Notes under the pieces: model-generated
What the model saw: the letters and a program-made list of their open reading frames with translations, nothing else
Told to the model about the DNA's origin: nothing
The model's database searches: none
Shown: piece after piece, positions 11,301 to 24,500 of the stretch
Layout: each line of letters opens with the position of its first letter
Position numbering within the stretch: position 1 is the first letter of the stretch
Program-made: the position numbers and the translations under genes
NCBI GenBank assembly: GCA_900169235.1
Contig: FWCC01000140.1
Coordinates: 124,001-188,000 of the forward strand
Direction of reading: 5' to 3'
Length of the DNA: 64,000 bases
Source: Zarea fungicola
Taxonomy: Eukaryota; Ascomycota; Sordariomycetes; Hypocreales; Cordycipitaceae

Positions 11301-14018
11301 AATCTCGGCACTACGGCCATTGGAAGTTTATGATGGGCGATTATGGGGCAAATAGGTTGAAAAATGACAAAAACAGATGGGCGCCATGGGCAGTTAGTCA
11401 CAAGGCTCACCCAATCTATTGGGTGCGAACCAATCATCTCCAGCGGAAACGCCGGGGGGCGGCGCATCGTACTGGCCAGTGCACGGTGGCTGTCAGCCAA
11501 AATGCCCACTCGAACAATGAATTTGGGTATGGGAATCCATTGCAGCCAAAAAAGTATGACGCCTCACTGTAACGGTAGATTTGGAGATGCTCCGGCCGAG
11601 TTGGCCTCAAAGGCTAGCGCCAACCAAAAGTCAAGATTGAGCCAAAGGGTAGGAATGTTGCATGTCTGTACGCCGTAATAAGTCTCAGTTGACTTGTTTG
11701 CTTTGGGAGCGTCGGCGTGAGATGGACTGAAGCGGTCACATTGCGATATTGTGTCGAAGTTTCAGCCTAGAGGCTACTACGAGCCGCGGTACTAGGCCCA
11801 AAGACAGACCTCCCCAATCAGAATATTGCGAGCGACAGGTGGTAGGATAGGCTGTTTGTTTCAGTAGTTAGCTAATATATTGCCTGACAGTATAAAGGTG
11901 CCTTGGCGGTGGCAGACTCTGCACCTGCATGTTACAATCATACCGTTAGAGCCTAGAGGGGCAGCTCAGCTCGTTGCAAAAATGGCTACGACTGCCGAAG
12001 ACCCGTAATACCAGGACACGAATCAGGCAGATGATATGTTTACTATTCGTCGTTCCCAAAACGCAGTAGCCAAGATCTTCGTGGCCCACAAGCCGACCTT
12101 GAGAAAAAGAAGGCTCGGCTATGTATGCCTTCGGGTGCCACGGAGGGCAGCCTCACAGTGATTGGAGAGCTGATAAGACAAAGCGTGAAACAGACACTGA
12201 CGGAGTAACTTGGCCATAATATTTCTCACTGTGGCATACGTGCTGTAGTCTGTATGGACATGCCCAGGGAAAAAGTATGGAGGTGCGGGCCACAGGCAAC
12301 GAAACAGGAAACGCCTGCCAATGTTCTTCTTCATTTCCCATCTGCATGCCCAGCCCGGCGGCGGTGGATAGCAACTAAACAGTTTATTACTGGGCGCTGC
12401 CGACAAGGGTTAGAGGAAAAGCCATGCTGACCTTCGCGTGGAAACTCCAAAATAGAGAGAGCAGGGATGTGGAGGGGACCCGAGAGCGCCACCGACAAAA
12501 CCTGACCGTGGTGACTTGGACGCTAGTATGTTTGGAGGTTGGCTCATATCACAAGAGCAGAAAATCTGCAAGGACAGGGGTTTGAGAAGGAAGAAGTGAC
12601 AGAAAAGGGAAAAAATGAGAAGGAAGAAAAAAGGACTCAGCTCCACTCGCATCTTCGTGCTAGTCTGTGCTTTGGCTGCGCATCACGAAGTTATCGCCCA
12701 CGCTAGACTGTGAACGGCCTAACGCTCGCCTCTTCGTTCTGGCGTTCAGTTGTAATATTCTAAAAATCATACCCACCATCCCCTGGGAAGAGCCATCTTC
12801 AAGGTGGGAAGTGTATGTGGGCAAGTGGTTTGCGGTGGTTGAAGCCACGAAATAGTTCACACTCTCGGCCTAGTGGGCGGTCGGCTGCGCCTTGTTTTGG
12901 GTCGGGGATTTTTTGATTTAGAAATAGTCTGCTGTAAGCTAAATGATGTGCCAGTGCTGCAACTCTCATTCCATTTAGCTCCATTTTGATGGTTGGGTGG
13001 TGCCGACATTAGCACGGCACCCATACCAGAATAGCCTCTTGTTTGATTTAGAAATGTGGCAGCTTACTAGCTGTGCTGTTAGCCTCTTACCATGGCGCTG
13101 GGCCTTTGGCGCAAACAACAGCCGTAAATGGTGATCTTTCCTAATTAGGCTTGATATCTGGTTCAGAGTTGCAAGCCGAATATGTAGGTCAACACCTGTG
13201 AGCAGTTCTACTGAGTACGAAGGAAGCAAGATGGGGAAAGATTCTACGAGACTTGGTGTAGCTTGTAAAGTGTTTCCATTGCTAGCTAAAAAAAAATAAA
13301 AAAATTCTGTCCCTTGATTGGGTTCTCTTTTGTTTGCAAGGCAGTAAATCTGGGTAACGCCAGTTTGCCTATCAAGCCCAGCCTGGGCAACCAAATGTCT
13401 ATATCCCGAGAGTCCGAATAGATTCGGAAGAATACATAAAAATGAACAAAAAATTGGTTAACCCAAATCTTTCCAGAATGAACGCGTTTGTTTTTTTTTT
13501 ATAAAAAAAAATCGAGTGTCGTTGAAATTGTTTTTGACACAGGTTGTTGGTCGTCTTTGCCAAACTCGCGGATTAAAAGATATTTTGTTTTCGTCAAGAG
13601 TTCCGTAAAATCCGATGGTGCCTTTTATCGGTTGCAAATGAATAGAAAAACTCCGTTCTAGTCCTTTTCCACCCGGACTGAATAAAATCCCACTGCGCCA
13701 AAACATGCGAAGCGGTACACTGGCCGCACAAAATCCGTCCCAAAAATGTAATTAAGAAGATAAAACTCCACGCTGGTAAAGAAAAAAGGAAAAAAGTGAA
13801 GGTCGTTGGAGTAGTTATTGCAAGAATGTGTTGAAGCGTGAATGTGGTTCGAGAAGCACATAAGTCGGTACGCAGGTATGGAAGAGTTCAACTACCATCC
13901 TGTTATTTGTTGTCTTTTCTGACCAGCAGTACATGAACTCAGAACAGAGCTGTAGTAATAAAAAAAAAGTTGGATCGACTCGTGGGAGCCTAAAATGTCT
14001 TTGTACAGCAAGACTGCC

Positions 14019-15545
14019 TTAGTAGCCTTGGAAAGAAGGGAGAAAGGACACCTGTTGGTGGAATGGAGAGGGGTGGTGCAGCACGGGTGCTTGCTGGTGG
14101 ACCAACTTGACCACATCCCACAAGGGGAAGTAGGACTTGGGTTGACAGTGTGGTTGGGGAGGCATCGCCGCTGGTACACGCATAGGTGGCTGATGGTGCA
14201 TCAAGGGCTGCTGCGAGGGGAGGATGGGTACTTGGATGGGTGCCTGGACTGGCACAGGTCCCTTGTAATGTTGGGGAATGAACTCCTGGGCCTGGTAGAC
14301 TGCTTGGGCCATCAAGGCATCTTCAGCATCGAAAGTCTGGGGAGCGTAGTCTGCCATGCATTGCTGGTCCTGCATGAAGTCCTCGTCGAGTTCATCCACG
14401 GAAGAGACGCTGGAAGCGAGAGAGCCGTCCTCGGAGTAGTCAGAAGCGGGAGAGAGGGCATCCTCATACTCGTAGTCATAGTCGTAGTCATCGATGACAA
14501 CATCCTCGGCAGCAATAGGGTCCTCAACTGGAGCAGCGGGGAGAGGGCTGGCAGCGGGAGCTGGCACAGTGAAGCCGGCGCAAGCCATGATGCGGCTGCG
14601 AAGTTCTGGCATGGTGATGCGCATGTCCGGGTTTGGGTGGAAGATGTGTCCCAGGATATCATTGAGGTCATCCGTCAAAGGCAGGATGGTCTTGAGGAAG
14701 CCTGGAGAGCGGGTGTACGCACGGTAGGTAGAGTCCTGGACAGAAGCCTGCTTCCACGGGTTGCGGCCACATGTCAGGTTGACCAGGATAACACCAAGGC
14801 TCCAGACATCATTGGGTGCACACATGTAGTAGGGCTTCCTTGTAGTGGGCTCAAGACACTCGGGGCTCATGTAAAAGGTGGAACCGCATCCGTAGTCCTC
14901 TGAACGGTCCTCGGCAGTGGCGAGGCCAAAGTCGGCAAGCTTCACACTCTCGCCCCGGTTGGTAACCAAGATGTTCTCGGGCTTGAGATCACGATGGTAG
15001 ATGCCCAGCTTGTGGCAGTGCTCGACAGCGTCGAGAATTTGCAGGAAAGCTTGCTTGGCAAGCAAGTCGTTGCCAACATAGTGACCACGCTCGGTGATGT
15101 TGAGAAACAGGTCGCCTTCGGGGCAGTACTCCAGAACAACGTAGATGCAGTCGACATCGTTCATGATCTTGTGAATAGATACGACGTTGCTATGCGCAGA
15201 AGCCTTGTAGTGCAGGTTAATTTCCCTTTGCTGGTATGCCACTTGGCGGCGCTCAAGAGGAGAGCCATCGGCATTGAACTTGCTCAGGCACTTGACAGCA
15301 TAGCGAATGCCTGTGGTAATGTCAATGGCAGAGTAAACTACACCGTAGGCACCAGTGCCGAGAATGTCAGTAAGCTGCAGTCTGCCCTCAAGAAGGCGTC
15401 CGAGGCGCTGCTCTGGGGCCAGAGGCACACATCGCACGGGTTGAAACTGGCGAGCGTATTGTTGTTGTGGTGGTTGGAACTGGCACTTGTCATATGTTGG
15501 CGAAGCAGGTGGCGTTGGGTATCCGAAAGGTACATGGCTCTGCAT
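14019..15545 (-). CDS. Ran1/Pat1-like serine/threonine protein kinase
   Basis: 508 residues from the ATG at 15545. The open frame extends upstream only from a GTG, so 15545 is the first usable start (MQSHVPFGYP). The kinase domain covers about 57-325: glycine loop GTGAYGVV (63-70), VAIK-type lysine in YAVKC (K85), HRDLKPEN (184-191), DFGLA (205-209), CGSTFYMSPE (220-229) and DVWSLGVILV. This set fits the fungal Ran1/Pat1/Sks1/Vhs1 group, nutrient-linked kinases that in fission yeast repress mating and meiosis. The N-terminal ~55 residues are P/Q rich. The C-terminal ~180 residues are acidic, then P/Q rich and low complexity. The gene stands alone in a very large non-coding interval. Exact orthology to Ran1 is likely but not proven. 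Confidence 0.9.
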   Translation of the reverse strand: MQSHVPFGYPTPPASPTYDKCQFQPPQQQYARQFQPVRCVPLAPEQRLGRLLEGRLQLTDILGTGAYGVVYSAIDITTGIRYAVKCLSKFNADGSPLERRQVAYQQREINLHYKASAHSNVVSIHKIMNDVDCIYVVLEYCPEGDLFLNITERGHYVGNDLLAKQAFLQILDAVEHCHKLGIYHRDLKPENILVTNRGESVKLADFGLATAEDRSEDYGCGSTFYMSPECLEPTTRKPYYMCAPNDVWSLGVILVNLTCGRNPWKQASVQDSTYRAYTRSPGFLKTILPLTDDLNDILGHIFHPNPDMRITMPELRSRIMACAGFTVPAPAASPLPAAPVEDPIAAEDVVIDDYDYDYEYEDALSPASDYSEDGSLASSVSSVDELDEDFMQDQQCMADYAPQTFDAEDALMAQAVYQAQEFIPQHYKGPVPVQAPIQVPILPSQQPLMHHQPPMRVPAAMPPQPHCQPKSYFPLWDVVKLVHQQAPVLHHPSPFHQQVSFLPSFQGY

Positions 15546-18500
15546 ATTAGACAAGAGTGGCTCCAGGCCGTTGGAAGACGGGGTGTATGGTAAGAGAGGT
15601 TGATGGAAGAAAGTCTCCGTTGCGTAGTCGTAAGAAATTAAATCGAGATATCCATCCAAGTTGTTATTCGAAAGCAACAAGAAAAAATCAGGTTGGCTGT
15701 GGTGTGACCAAAGTAGCACAAAGTGTGGTCGGGAGTTCCTTGTGTTGTATAACAGAATGTCGACGGCCGAATAAACGGGTCAAACAAGATTTCCTTTGGA
15801 GCTTAGGCGTTCAAGTAAAACGGTGTAGCCCAGACCCGAGAGAAAGGAAAAAAACAAGTATTAAAAGGAACTAGAGGTTGACAAAGTGTAAACCCTGATT
15901 GGAGATGTAAGAGGAATCTTGTTGCAGAGGGACTGAAGGAATGTCGTGAAGAAGGTTCAGGAAGGTATGTACAACCGAGTTTGATATCAAAGAAGGTTGT
16001 CGGCTACCGTGGGCATCTCGAGGTAGATATTCAAAACGAGCCAACTAACCTGGGACAGGCAGACCCATGGACCACACATGGAACCACAACGACAGGCCAC
16101 CCTCAATCCACCCAACGCCGCCGCGACTAAAAAAGGCCCGCCCGAGGACAAGACAAGACGAGGCGGGTCACTGTACGTACCAGCCCAGTCCCACCTCGAA
16201 ACCCTCTCACAGCTAGCGTATTGTTGTGTCTGGAAGGACGGATTGCGTGGAACACGGACTAACACGCCGACCCACCCAACCTCATCAGACCCTGGCCACC
16301 CTGGGCAGATTAATGCAAAGAGAAAGAGTGGGCTGGGGGGGCTTGTCTTAACCAGACAAGTGGCGCTAATGTACCAGCTATTCTTAAAACTGTGTGCCAC
16401 AAAGTTTGACTGGACTGGGTCCGCTCTCTGAACTGTTGCCCCCGGTCTCTGTCACACCACGCTCACCAATATCTGTTGAAGGGTGGTGGGTCGCCCGGAG
16501 AAGAAAGTAGAGCACTCTGGTGGGGAAGAGGAAGGAGGAGCAGGATGCTGATGATGGTGTCCCTGCTAGCGGCCAGCGGCCAGGGATCGTGGCTTGGAGT
16601 GTGACGCTGCGCAATATACGAGAGCAGCGGTTGCGTGGTGTGGTCTGACGCATCATTGCCAATGTGATTCTGCATCTGTGTCATGATCAGCGCCCACCTC
16701 TTTGCGTCTGTCCGCTGCCTGCTTTCCTGCTGTCGCCCTTGGCCTTCGGGGCTGGAAGTGGACAAGCAGCCGGCCCCCCCCTTTGGGCTCACGGCTTTCT
16801 GTAAAGTATGTGACGGCTAGGCCCTGCTCCCACCAGCCCATTGGTCCAGCAGGTTCCCGATATGCAGGTGTGCTGCTGATTGCCATCTGTCGGTGCCCAG
16901 CCCAAATGCCTTTCCTACCTGATGATGACCGTCCCCTGCCAGCACGACCGTGAAAAGAACCTACTAGTGTCATGGCGGCGCATCCCAGTAGCCATTTGGG
17001 CGCCGCCTCCTGGATTTTTAGTGGAATTTGACCAGTGCAGGTCTGCCCAGCTGGCAATTGAGCGTTGCCCCCAGCGTCTGGGACTCCGTCTCTGATTTCC
17101 GTGCCTGCTGATGACGCCTCCCTTCCCGTCAGTCTGAGGCTGGTCCTGCTGCTCCTCGTGACTACGAGTCACTGTGTGTTGCCGGCGCCTCAATAGTCAC
17201 TGCACTAATATTGTACCTAGCCACGGTGGCCACACGCTGTCCTTCGGCCTCGCGGAACAGAGAGCGAACTAGGCCACCAGTACAATGTTAACTTCCGTGA
17301 ACTGCACCAGGTCTTATGTCACTCCTAGTTTCTGTTGAGAAATGCCGCCTACAATTTCTGGCAAGTTCCGGTATGGACGCAGTTGGGTAAACTCTTGATA
17401 GCACGGAGACAGACAAGAAAGGTAAAGGCAAACTCTACTTGCTTGCCGAATTGCTGTTTGTTTTTTTTTTCCTTTTTTTTTTGTCTTTCTTCAATGATGA
17501 TCTCAAATAAAGCGCGCACAGGCTTATTGTGCTGCCTTACTGTTGCCTCTTAAGCAGCACATCAGTGGTGTTCCACAGCTCTGTCCCTTCAAAACACCAA
17601 ACCTAATACATTGGAGCATCAGTTACGGATGCGTCGGGCAACTACGATTCCCACCGGCTTTGCAATGGATCGTGGCAATAATACGTAGCCCAAACCTTCT
17701 TCATTTTTATGGCCCTCGTTCGATAACAGATGCAGTTGCCTACGACTTAGCTTCTTTAGTATCACTTCACAAGACCTTCCATTCCTTCTGCCTGGAATGC
17801 GGACGCATCCATCTGCAAGTCTCTTCCCTAGGACAAAATTGCGTAACTCGCAAAAGTATATGCATAGTCCTTACCAAGGCCGGACACAAATCTCAGAGTG
17901 AAAAGCTTGTAGAATACCCTTGGTACTCCGCAAAGAACGCTAAAATCGCCAGCCGGTTGTTCTTTCTCATGACAAAAGTTTGTGTTGATCTTGAGACGAC
18001 GAAGCTACCAGTATGCCAGGGCTACAAAGAGCCGAAGCGAAGGTATGTGTACAAGGTACAGCTAGTGCACGCAAAAGGACAGTAAAAGAATGTGTGTTGC
18101 CAAGTACAAGCTACATAGTCAGTAACGCAATTTACCTTGTGGATATTCTACAGATGAAGATCTGGCCCTGTAACAACTTGTTTACAACACTTGGTCCCTG
18201 GTTGGACGGCAGTGAATGCCTGCCATGGAACCATGGGTCTCTCCCTAGTGCGTCCTTGCGACAGAACCAGTGGCATCATCAGAGCCAAAACACCTGTAAA
18301 ATGCGCTACCAGCGCCACCAATCAAATCCAGCCAGGGATTGGTTCTGTCGTAGGATCATCGCCACTTGACGCAGCCTGAGTGGCTGAGGCAGACACGCCA
18401 CCAATGCGGGAAGGCTGGCCGGCAATAATACCACGGCAGAAATACGACCTGGCGCTCATTGTTCACCGTCCCACACTGTAAACAAGTGGAAAAGTGCTTG

Positions 18501-21500
18501 CCTGGCGCGTAAAGATGTGCAGTGCCATCACAGCTAGAGCGATGACGCTCTCTGGCACTTGATGTTCCAGTTGTTGCTCGGCAAGTGCTTGGAACCTGGA
18601 CGCACCCAGGCACTAGATGCAAAATGACACAGTTGCAGTACTCCTTCCTACAGATCTTCGAGACTAGAGGGAGCACATTATGATGATTGTTATTGTCTGG
18701 AAGATCAAAACCTGGAACCAAAGAGATTAGGAGGCACTACAAAACACGGCATACGTCTACGCCCCTGTAGCGAAACAGCAGCAGCCCGCCGCCTCCTGAC
18801 ACTAGCTTGCAGCTTGGCCCTATGGGATGCTCGGGAAATGAGAGACACCATATATTAGACATGCCCTGTAGAGAGTACACAGCGCTTCCAGGGAACATGT
18901 CATAATCAATGCAACCTATCAACAGACTAGACCAGTGGACAGAAGTGGTTGGAGTAATTACTACAACCACTAATTTATTTAGTGGCTGGGTACTATTTTC
19001 AGCAGCTGCATCCCTTACCGCACTGCAATATACTTGTAGTGTCCCCTTTGCAAGCCTAGAATGCCCCTTGGTCTGCAGGTCCGTCGAGGTGCCGAAAACA
19101 GACAGCTGCAGCTCAGCAATGGTTGCTGATTGGGGCCGCCAGTTGTGTGAGTGGGTGAGGAGGCGGCGGTCTTCTGAATGTGTGTCGTGCGGCTGTGGGC
19201 GTTTTTGGAACACTTGCGAGCCTCGCTGTAGCCAGTCTTCAAGCTACTGGTTAGTGTTGCAGTCTATCAAGAATTCGGGAAGATGTGTCAACGAGTGCCT
19301 CCAACCCCGGCGCAGCAGCCCGACGCCTCCGTGTGCCTACGCCGCCTCCTTCGACTTTTTCGGAGGGGGGATGGAGCGAGAGGCTGCTGATGCGCTGTAT
19401 GTAATAATAGTGTAGCGCCAACTACACACCAATCCACTGTAGTTCTCAGTGAGGCTGCTGTCGCATCCCCTGCTTTGGTCCCATGGCATGTTTTGGGTCA
19501 ATAACAATAATAAGCCCTGGTGAGGATGGTGCATATTGCATGGGATGCGTTGTTTTTGGACCCTGCAGGGTGTTAATGCAGATTGCTTCCCATTGTGAGT
19601 ACATTGTTTTCTCATGTTATTCGATGTTTTGGCATGTGCATTACGTGGAGGCTTGTGGGATTGATGCCGGAATGTGTTTAAAAATAAGCCTTGATGCATT
19701 GTCATTTATGGCTCTGGTCATCATGTTAGAGTCAAAGTCTAAAGCACAGAATGGCTTCTTTGATTTCGATACGGGTATCAGATCTCATACGTAATAAGTG
19801 TCATCTAAACCATTGCCACTCGAAACGAAGTAAAAGTGGACAAAAAAAAAGAATACGTGGAAACAAAAATTTTCCCTTCTCATGACAAGCATCACCACCC
19901 ATGCGCCATGTTAATCTGACATCGAACTCCATCTCCGAGGCCGTACCTGCCCACCATCCACCACATGCCGCCCAGGTCAGAGAATGGCGGTCTGGGCCTT
20001 TCTCGCTTGTCAGTATAGCTGAGCTATTAGATCACGGGTTGTCGGGTCTAACGGATTTGGGCAAAAGGCTCTTTCGGAAAGGCATACGAGTAGCGCCCAT
20101 TTTTTGCAATGCGAGATGCCACACCATATCCACTGTAATATTTGGCATGGCCTATGATTGATATCTGTAGCAATGGGAAATCGCCGTCTTTGCTTGATAT
20201 CGGGGACTCAGATTTTCATATCTGCTCGGTCTAGAGCGGTCCCTTTGTTGCCTCTCGCATTGCTTTTACTTGTGACTTAAGAACTAAGAAATAATAGTCT
20301 GCAACGATATGCAAAGTAGAATTGGGCAATCCCACAGCGTCACATTGAATGCTGCTTTTGGGGGTTGAAGAGCAAGGATCACTGACCCTTGTCAAACACT
20401 AGAAACCGCAGCGTGGTACCGAAGGCACTATAGAACTGCTATTATGGAGCACCGTGTGGTATTATTATTTACGGAGACCTACCTGAGAGCGGGTTTGATG
20501 AGCGCCCAAGGATGACCACTCAACCCCTGCCTGCCCGTCGGCGCTGCCCCAAGAAAGACAAGGCGCCGGTCAAGTGTGAGAAGAAACGCTGAGCCTGGCT
20601 GCGATCCGCAATGGCGATCCAAGGTGGTATTTTTGAGCAGCACTAATAATAAGCAATCCTATCACTGGCTGGCAGTTCATCCGACTCAGGGCTCAGGGCT
20701 ATTTACTCGTACTGGTAAATAGTTGGACCGAAAAAGACAGGATCATTGATAACAGCGGCGCTGTGTCCTCTTCCGGAAACCGAATCCAACCCAGCGCCAA
20801 GGGACAAGTACAAGTAATATTATTACCTGCGCAAACAATATCGCAGTCTCCAGTGGCGTAATTTGACAATTTGTGCTTGAAACGAAACGAACAAGTAAGC
20901 GAAACCTCAGCTGCTCTCCATACACTCTGCAATTTCATTGGCTCTGAAAATTATTTTGTCTTGTTTTGCCATTCTATTTTGTCTTCCAGTTTAGAGCATT
21001 TCAGCGCAAAGCTACTTACCGACGAGATAACGGTGGCCTTTTCGTGGAAGCTGCCTTGGCAATCAGTCTTGTTGCCCAGCCCAATTTCTCTCTTGCATGT
21101 GGCTTGCAGGTAATACTTTACGGTGTGCTTCTTTGCCCATACACTTTCGACGACACCCACCAGTGCTACCACACCACCATGGCTGCAGAGTGATTGATTG
21201 CGCAGGATTGTAAATCTGGCGCCCTGCGTGGCGTTTTTCCTTTCTCTGGATTCTGGCGTGCTTTTGCCATTTTTACCCCAGCCCTGAAGGAGGGGGGGCC
21301 TTATCCACCTGTAATCGCTCCCGCCAAGGATGGTCATGTCTCGTTATTTGTCTGGGTGTGGTGGTGACCAGCAAGGGCTGCCCTGTCTGGTACAGCTGGG
21401 GTACTTGGCTGCAGGCGCCCGGCGCTCTTTATTACTGGTATTGCAGGCATTGCAGGGGCCGCGTGGCTGTAAACCATTCTGTGCCTTGCCGTGTCACGGA

Positions 21501-24500
21501 TGCCGATATCAACAGCATGTCTTTGAGAGGAACGAGACTGTAGGATTGCTTACGCCGCCCTGTTTGGCCGTGTAGGATCCAGGAGAGACGAAAAATGAGA
21601 AAAATAGAGGCTTGTGATGGCGCCTGCCATACAAGACAGGCAAGTAAGCTAATTTTTTCAAGAATCGGTACGTTTCTCAGCCGGAGAACACGGCTGAGTC
21701 CTCGTGGACACTGCGAGAGAGTAACGACTTGTGGTTTATCACCAATCCAAAAGATATCTAGCTTCTTCATCAATTAAGATAGACTGCTTATCTAGGGACT
21801 GCCGATTTGCAGGTCCTTTGTGTTATCCGACCCCAATCGACGTAGATGCTGCTCATCGGTGGTGATGCTGATCAGTAGTTCGTCATAATTACTCAAGTGT
21901 GAGATCGACCCTGTAGGTTGATATCACACTGCACTCTAACTACCTGCCAACCACGGAAACTCGGCCAGGTTATCACTCAGCCTCATGCCCTTGTCGGCAG
22001 ATGGTATTATGCATTGCAAAGCCATGACAGTATCAACATTCTTTATGTAGGAGGCTTGACATGTTTTTGGCGAGACATGTGAGTACAGCCTTCTGCGGAC
22101 AGAAATGGACCCTGCCACAAATCCAGACTGGTAGTGCCACAAACGTATGCCAGTAAGAAAAATGGCGTTGCGGTCGTTTTGTTAAATCTGCAGCGAAATA
22201 ATATTACACGACCTACCGTTATCTTATCTGCCAGACCCTTGAATTGATTCACCACGGTGAGGGTAAGGAGACACACCAATGCGCTCTCTTCATGCCTGTC
22301 CCGCCCTGTATCAAGCTGCCGGTATTCACCTGCACCGGCCAAAAAGACTGCAAGCCAAAGCATATAGTGCTTACAGTTCTGGATCAGTATGTATAGACTG
22401 AGCACATGGTCACGCACGCAATCCTCGCTTACGAATTGAACTGAGACTGCCGCGTCCTCTTAATGTCTTTGTCGTTGAGCGCCTTCATTCCTGCGATCTC
22501 GATGGTAGCTGTTAGTGTGTTGACTTGCCACTTCTGGAGTCCGTGTCTCCGGCGGACCGGAGCCCCACTCCGGCGCCGTGACAAGGGCAACGGCCGATGT
22601 CTTTTCCAACACCCGGATACCAATGGACCTAGATTACTTGCCGTTAACTTGCGACTAAATTATAGCCTACGTGGTCATGAATGCGTTGGATTATCATATG
22701 ACTTAACATATGCAGCCCAGACCCGTTACGTTAATCCCATGTCCATAACTTGTCCATAACTTGGCCTGTTTCAGCCGCTACGCGGTTCTGCATGCCATGC
22801 CCGCTCATGCCACCGCCGACAAACAGTACAAGACACTACTAGCTAGGGCAAGATGCCAGCAAAGAGAAAAAAAAACACCATATGACCTTGACGATACGAT
22901 ACGAAGCAACCCTAACGGTGATCCAAGATTGCAAAGCAGGACCCGGGTGGCTTTTCTCAATGTCAAGCCGTGCGACACAAATCAGAACTAAGTGAAAATG
23001 CTCCGGAAAACTAATGGCCAGCTGGTAATCAAAATACCAAGCCACAGACAGAGGTCGTTCATCATGTGTCTTGAAAGCATTTCTTACATTTCACAGAACG
23101 CAAGCGCCTCTAGAGTCTAGTCCGATAGGGGGCGTCGGGATGCTCCTGCGCCCCATCACGAGCCACGGGAAAAAAAACCTCCTGTCCCTTCTTTTTTAGC
23201 CCATCTTGAAGACGGACGGCCCGCAAAGGAGGCTGCGAGTCGGTGTGGGTTGCGCTTTTGGAGTTTTTGTGTGGTGGGTGTGACAGGTTGCAGCAGGCTC
23301 TGTTATGCGTTGGCAAAAAAACATCCCCAGGTCATCCCTTTGCCACCCGCCCCAATCCCATCCATCACACACCAAAAGTGGTCAGCCTTTCCAACACCGT
23401 TTTCCCACCTTGCGGGAAAGGCTGGGGGGCTGGATATTGAGGGGGGTCGGGTGAAGGCGAGGCGCTTGCCGAGAAAAGCTTCTTGGTGTGTGTGCCCAAG
23501 AAAAAAAACAAGTCATCATTGGAATGTTCAAAATGGCCCTTCGCCCAATAGAGGGGAGTGGAGATGTGGCAAATGGGCAGCATCAACGAAATGTCTCGCT
23601 AGTGTCCAACTTGCTGCCTTGTTAGTGGGCAGAAGAGTACTTCCGTCGAATCCCACCAATGCTTGTTCCAGCGCATGGGCCTGCCAGTGGTCACAGTTCG
23701 CAAATCACGATTACATTTTGCAAAACAATCACACAGTAAAGGTAGCTCTCGACCGCCTTCGGCACATCGTGAAGCTCCACTGCCAGCTCAGGGTTCGGCC
23801 GTCAGTCGCGTGAATGGGAGTGGAGAATGAGAAGCAAAAAGAAAAACCAGTACTCCGTAGTTTAGCCCAAATCTATCCATAGAAACTTCCTGGTAAGACA
23901 ATTTCACATGGCCTAGTAGCAAAGTATGGCGCTCGTTTTGCTTCTTTTCATGCGCCAAGGGAGAGAGAATATACCAGACTCCGCCGTCATTGCAAGCCCG
24001 AGGCTCATGGGGGAGATACGTCAACTACCCACCCAGAAGCTTCCCTCGAGCTTCTATTGTTAGCTCCTGCTTCCAAAACCTCATGTGGCCTTGGCTACCA
24101 ATTCAGGGGTCTTTTTCCAACCCCCAAACAAGTCCACTATTCTTGCTCGGAGACCGATCAAGGGAATGAACATGACTCCGGGCAACTAGTCTCCCTTGCC
24201 GTAGCGTGTTGTTGTTGTTATTGAGACTTTGCTTTTTTCATAAACTCCCCGCGCAGCGAAAGCAATGGCCAATTGATTCAAACACCTGCTGACCACTGGA
24301 GTGTTTCTTTTGTGACACAGCATGACAGTCCATCCGTCTTGTACGCGGCTAACCAAAGGGGTTCCGTTCAATACCTCGCCTACAGAAACAAAAGTACAAC
24401 GGGGTGTGGCCAAAAGAATAAAATAGTAAAAAAAGGGCACACAAGAAAAGGGTCGAGAGGCATGGAGGTCTGACGGCTGGCACCGAGACATATGGAGACA

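Larger units (their letters stand above)
6174..14018. other. Long gene-free interval, 7.8 kb
   Basis: No ORF here shows family motifs, and the longer ones are low complexity (for example 9248-9661, F/C/S rich). Composition is ordinary intergenic with T-tracts rather than the extreme AT of RIP-mutated DNA. It contains structured or GC-rich patches near 7165-7445 and an inverted repeat at 8319-8369. Part may be the 3' UTR or regulatory DNA of the kinase gene that ends at 14019. Non-coding transcripts are possible but cannot be seen from sequence. Confidence 0.5.

Noticed and set aside
13995..14903. 302-codon plus-strand ORF
   Set aside because: It is the antisense of the Ran1-like kinase, whose minus-strand frame carries all catalytic motifs.
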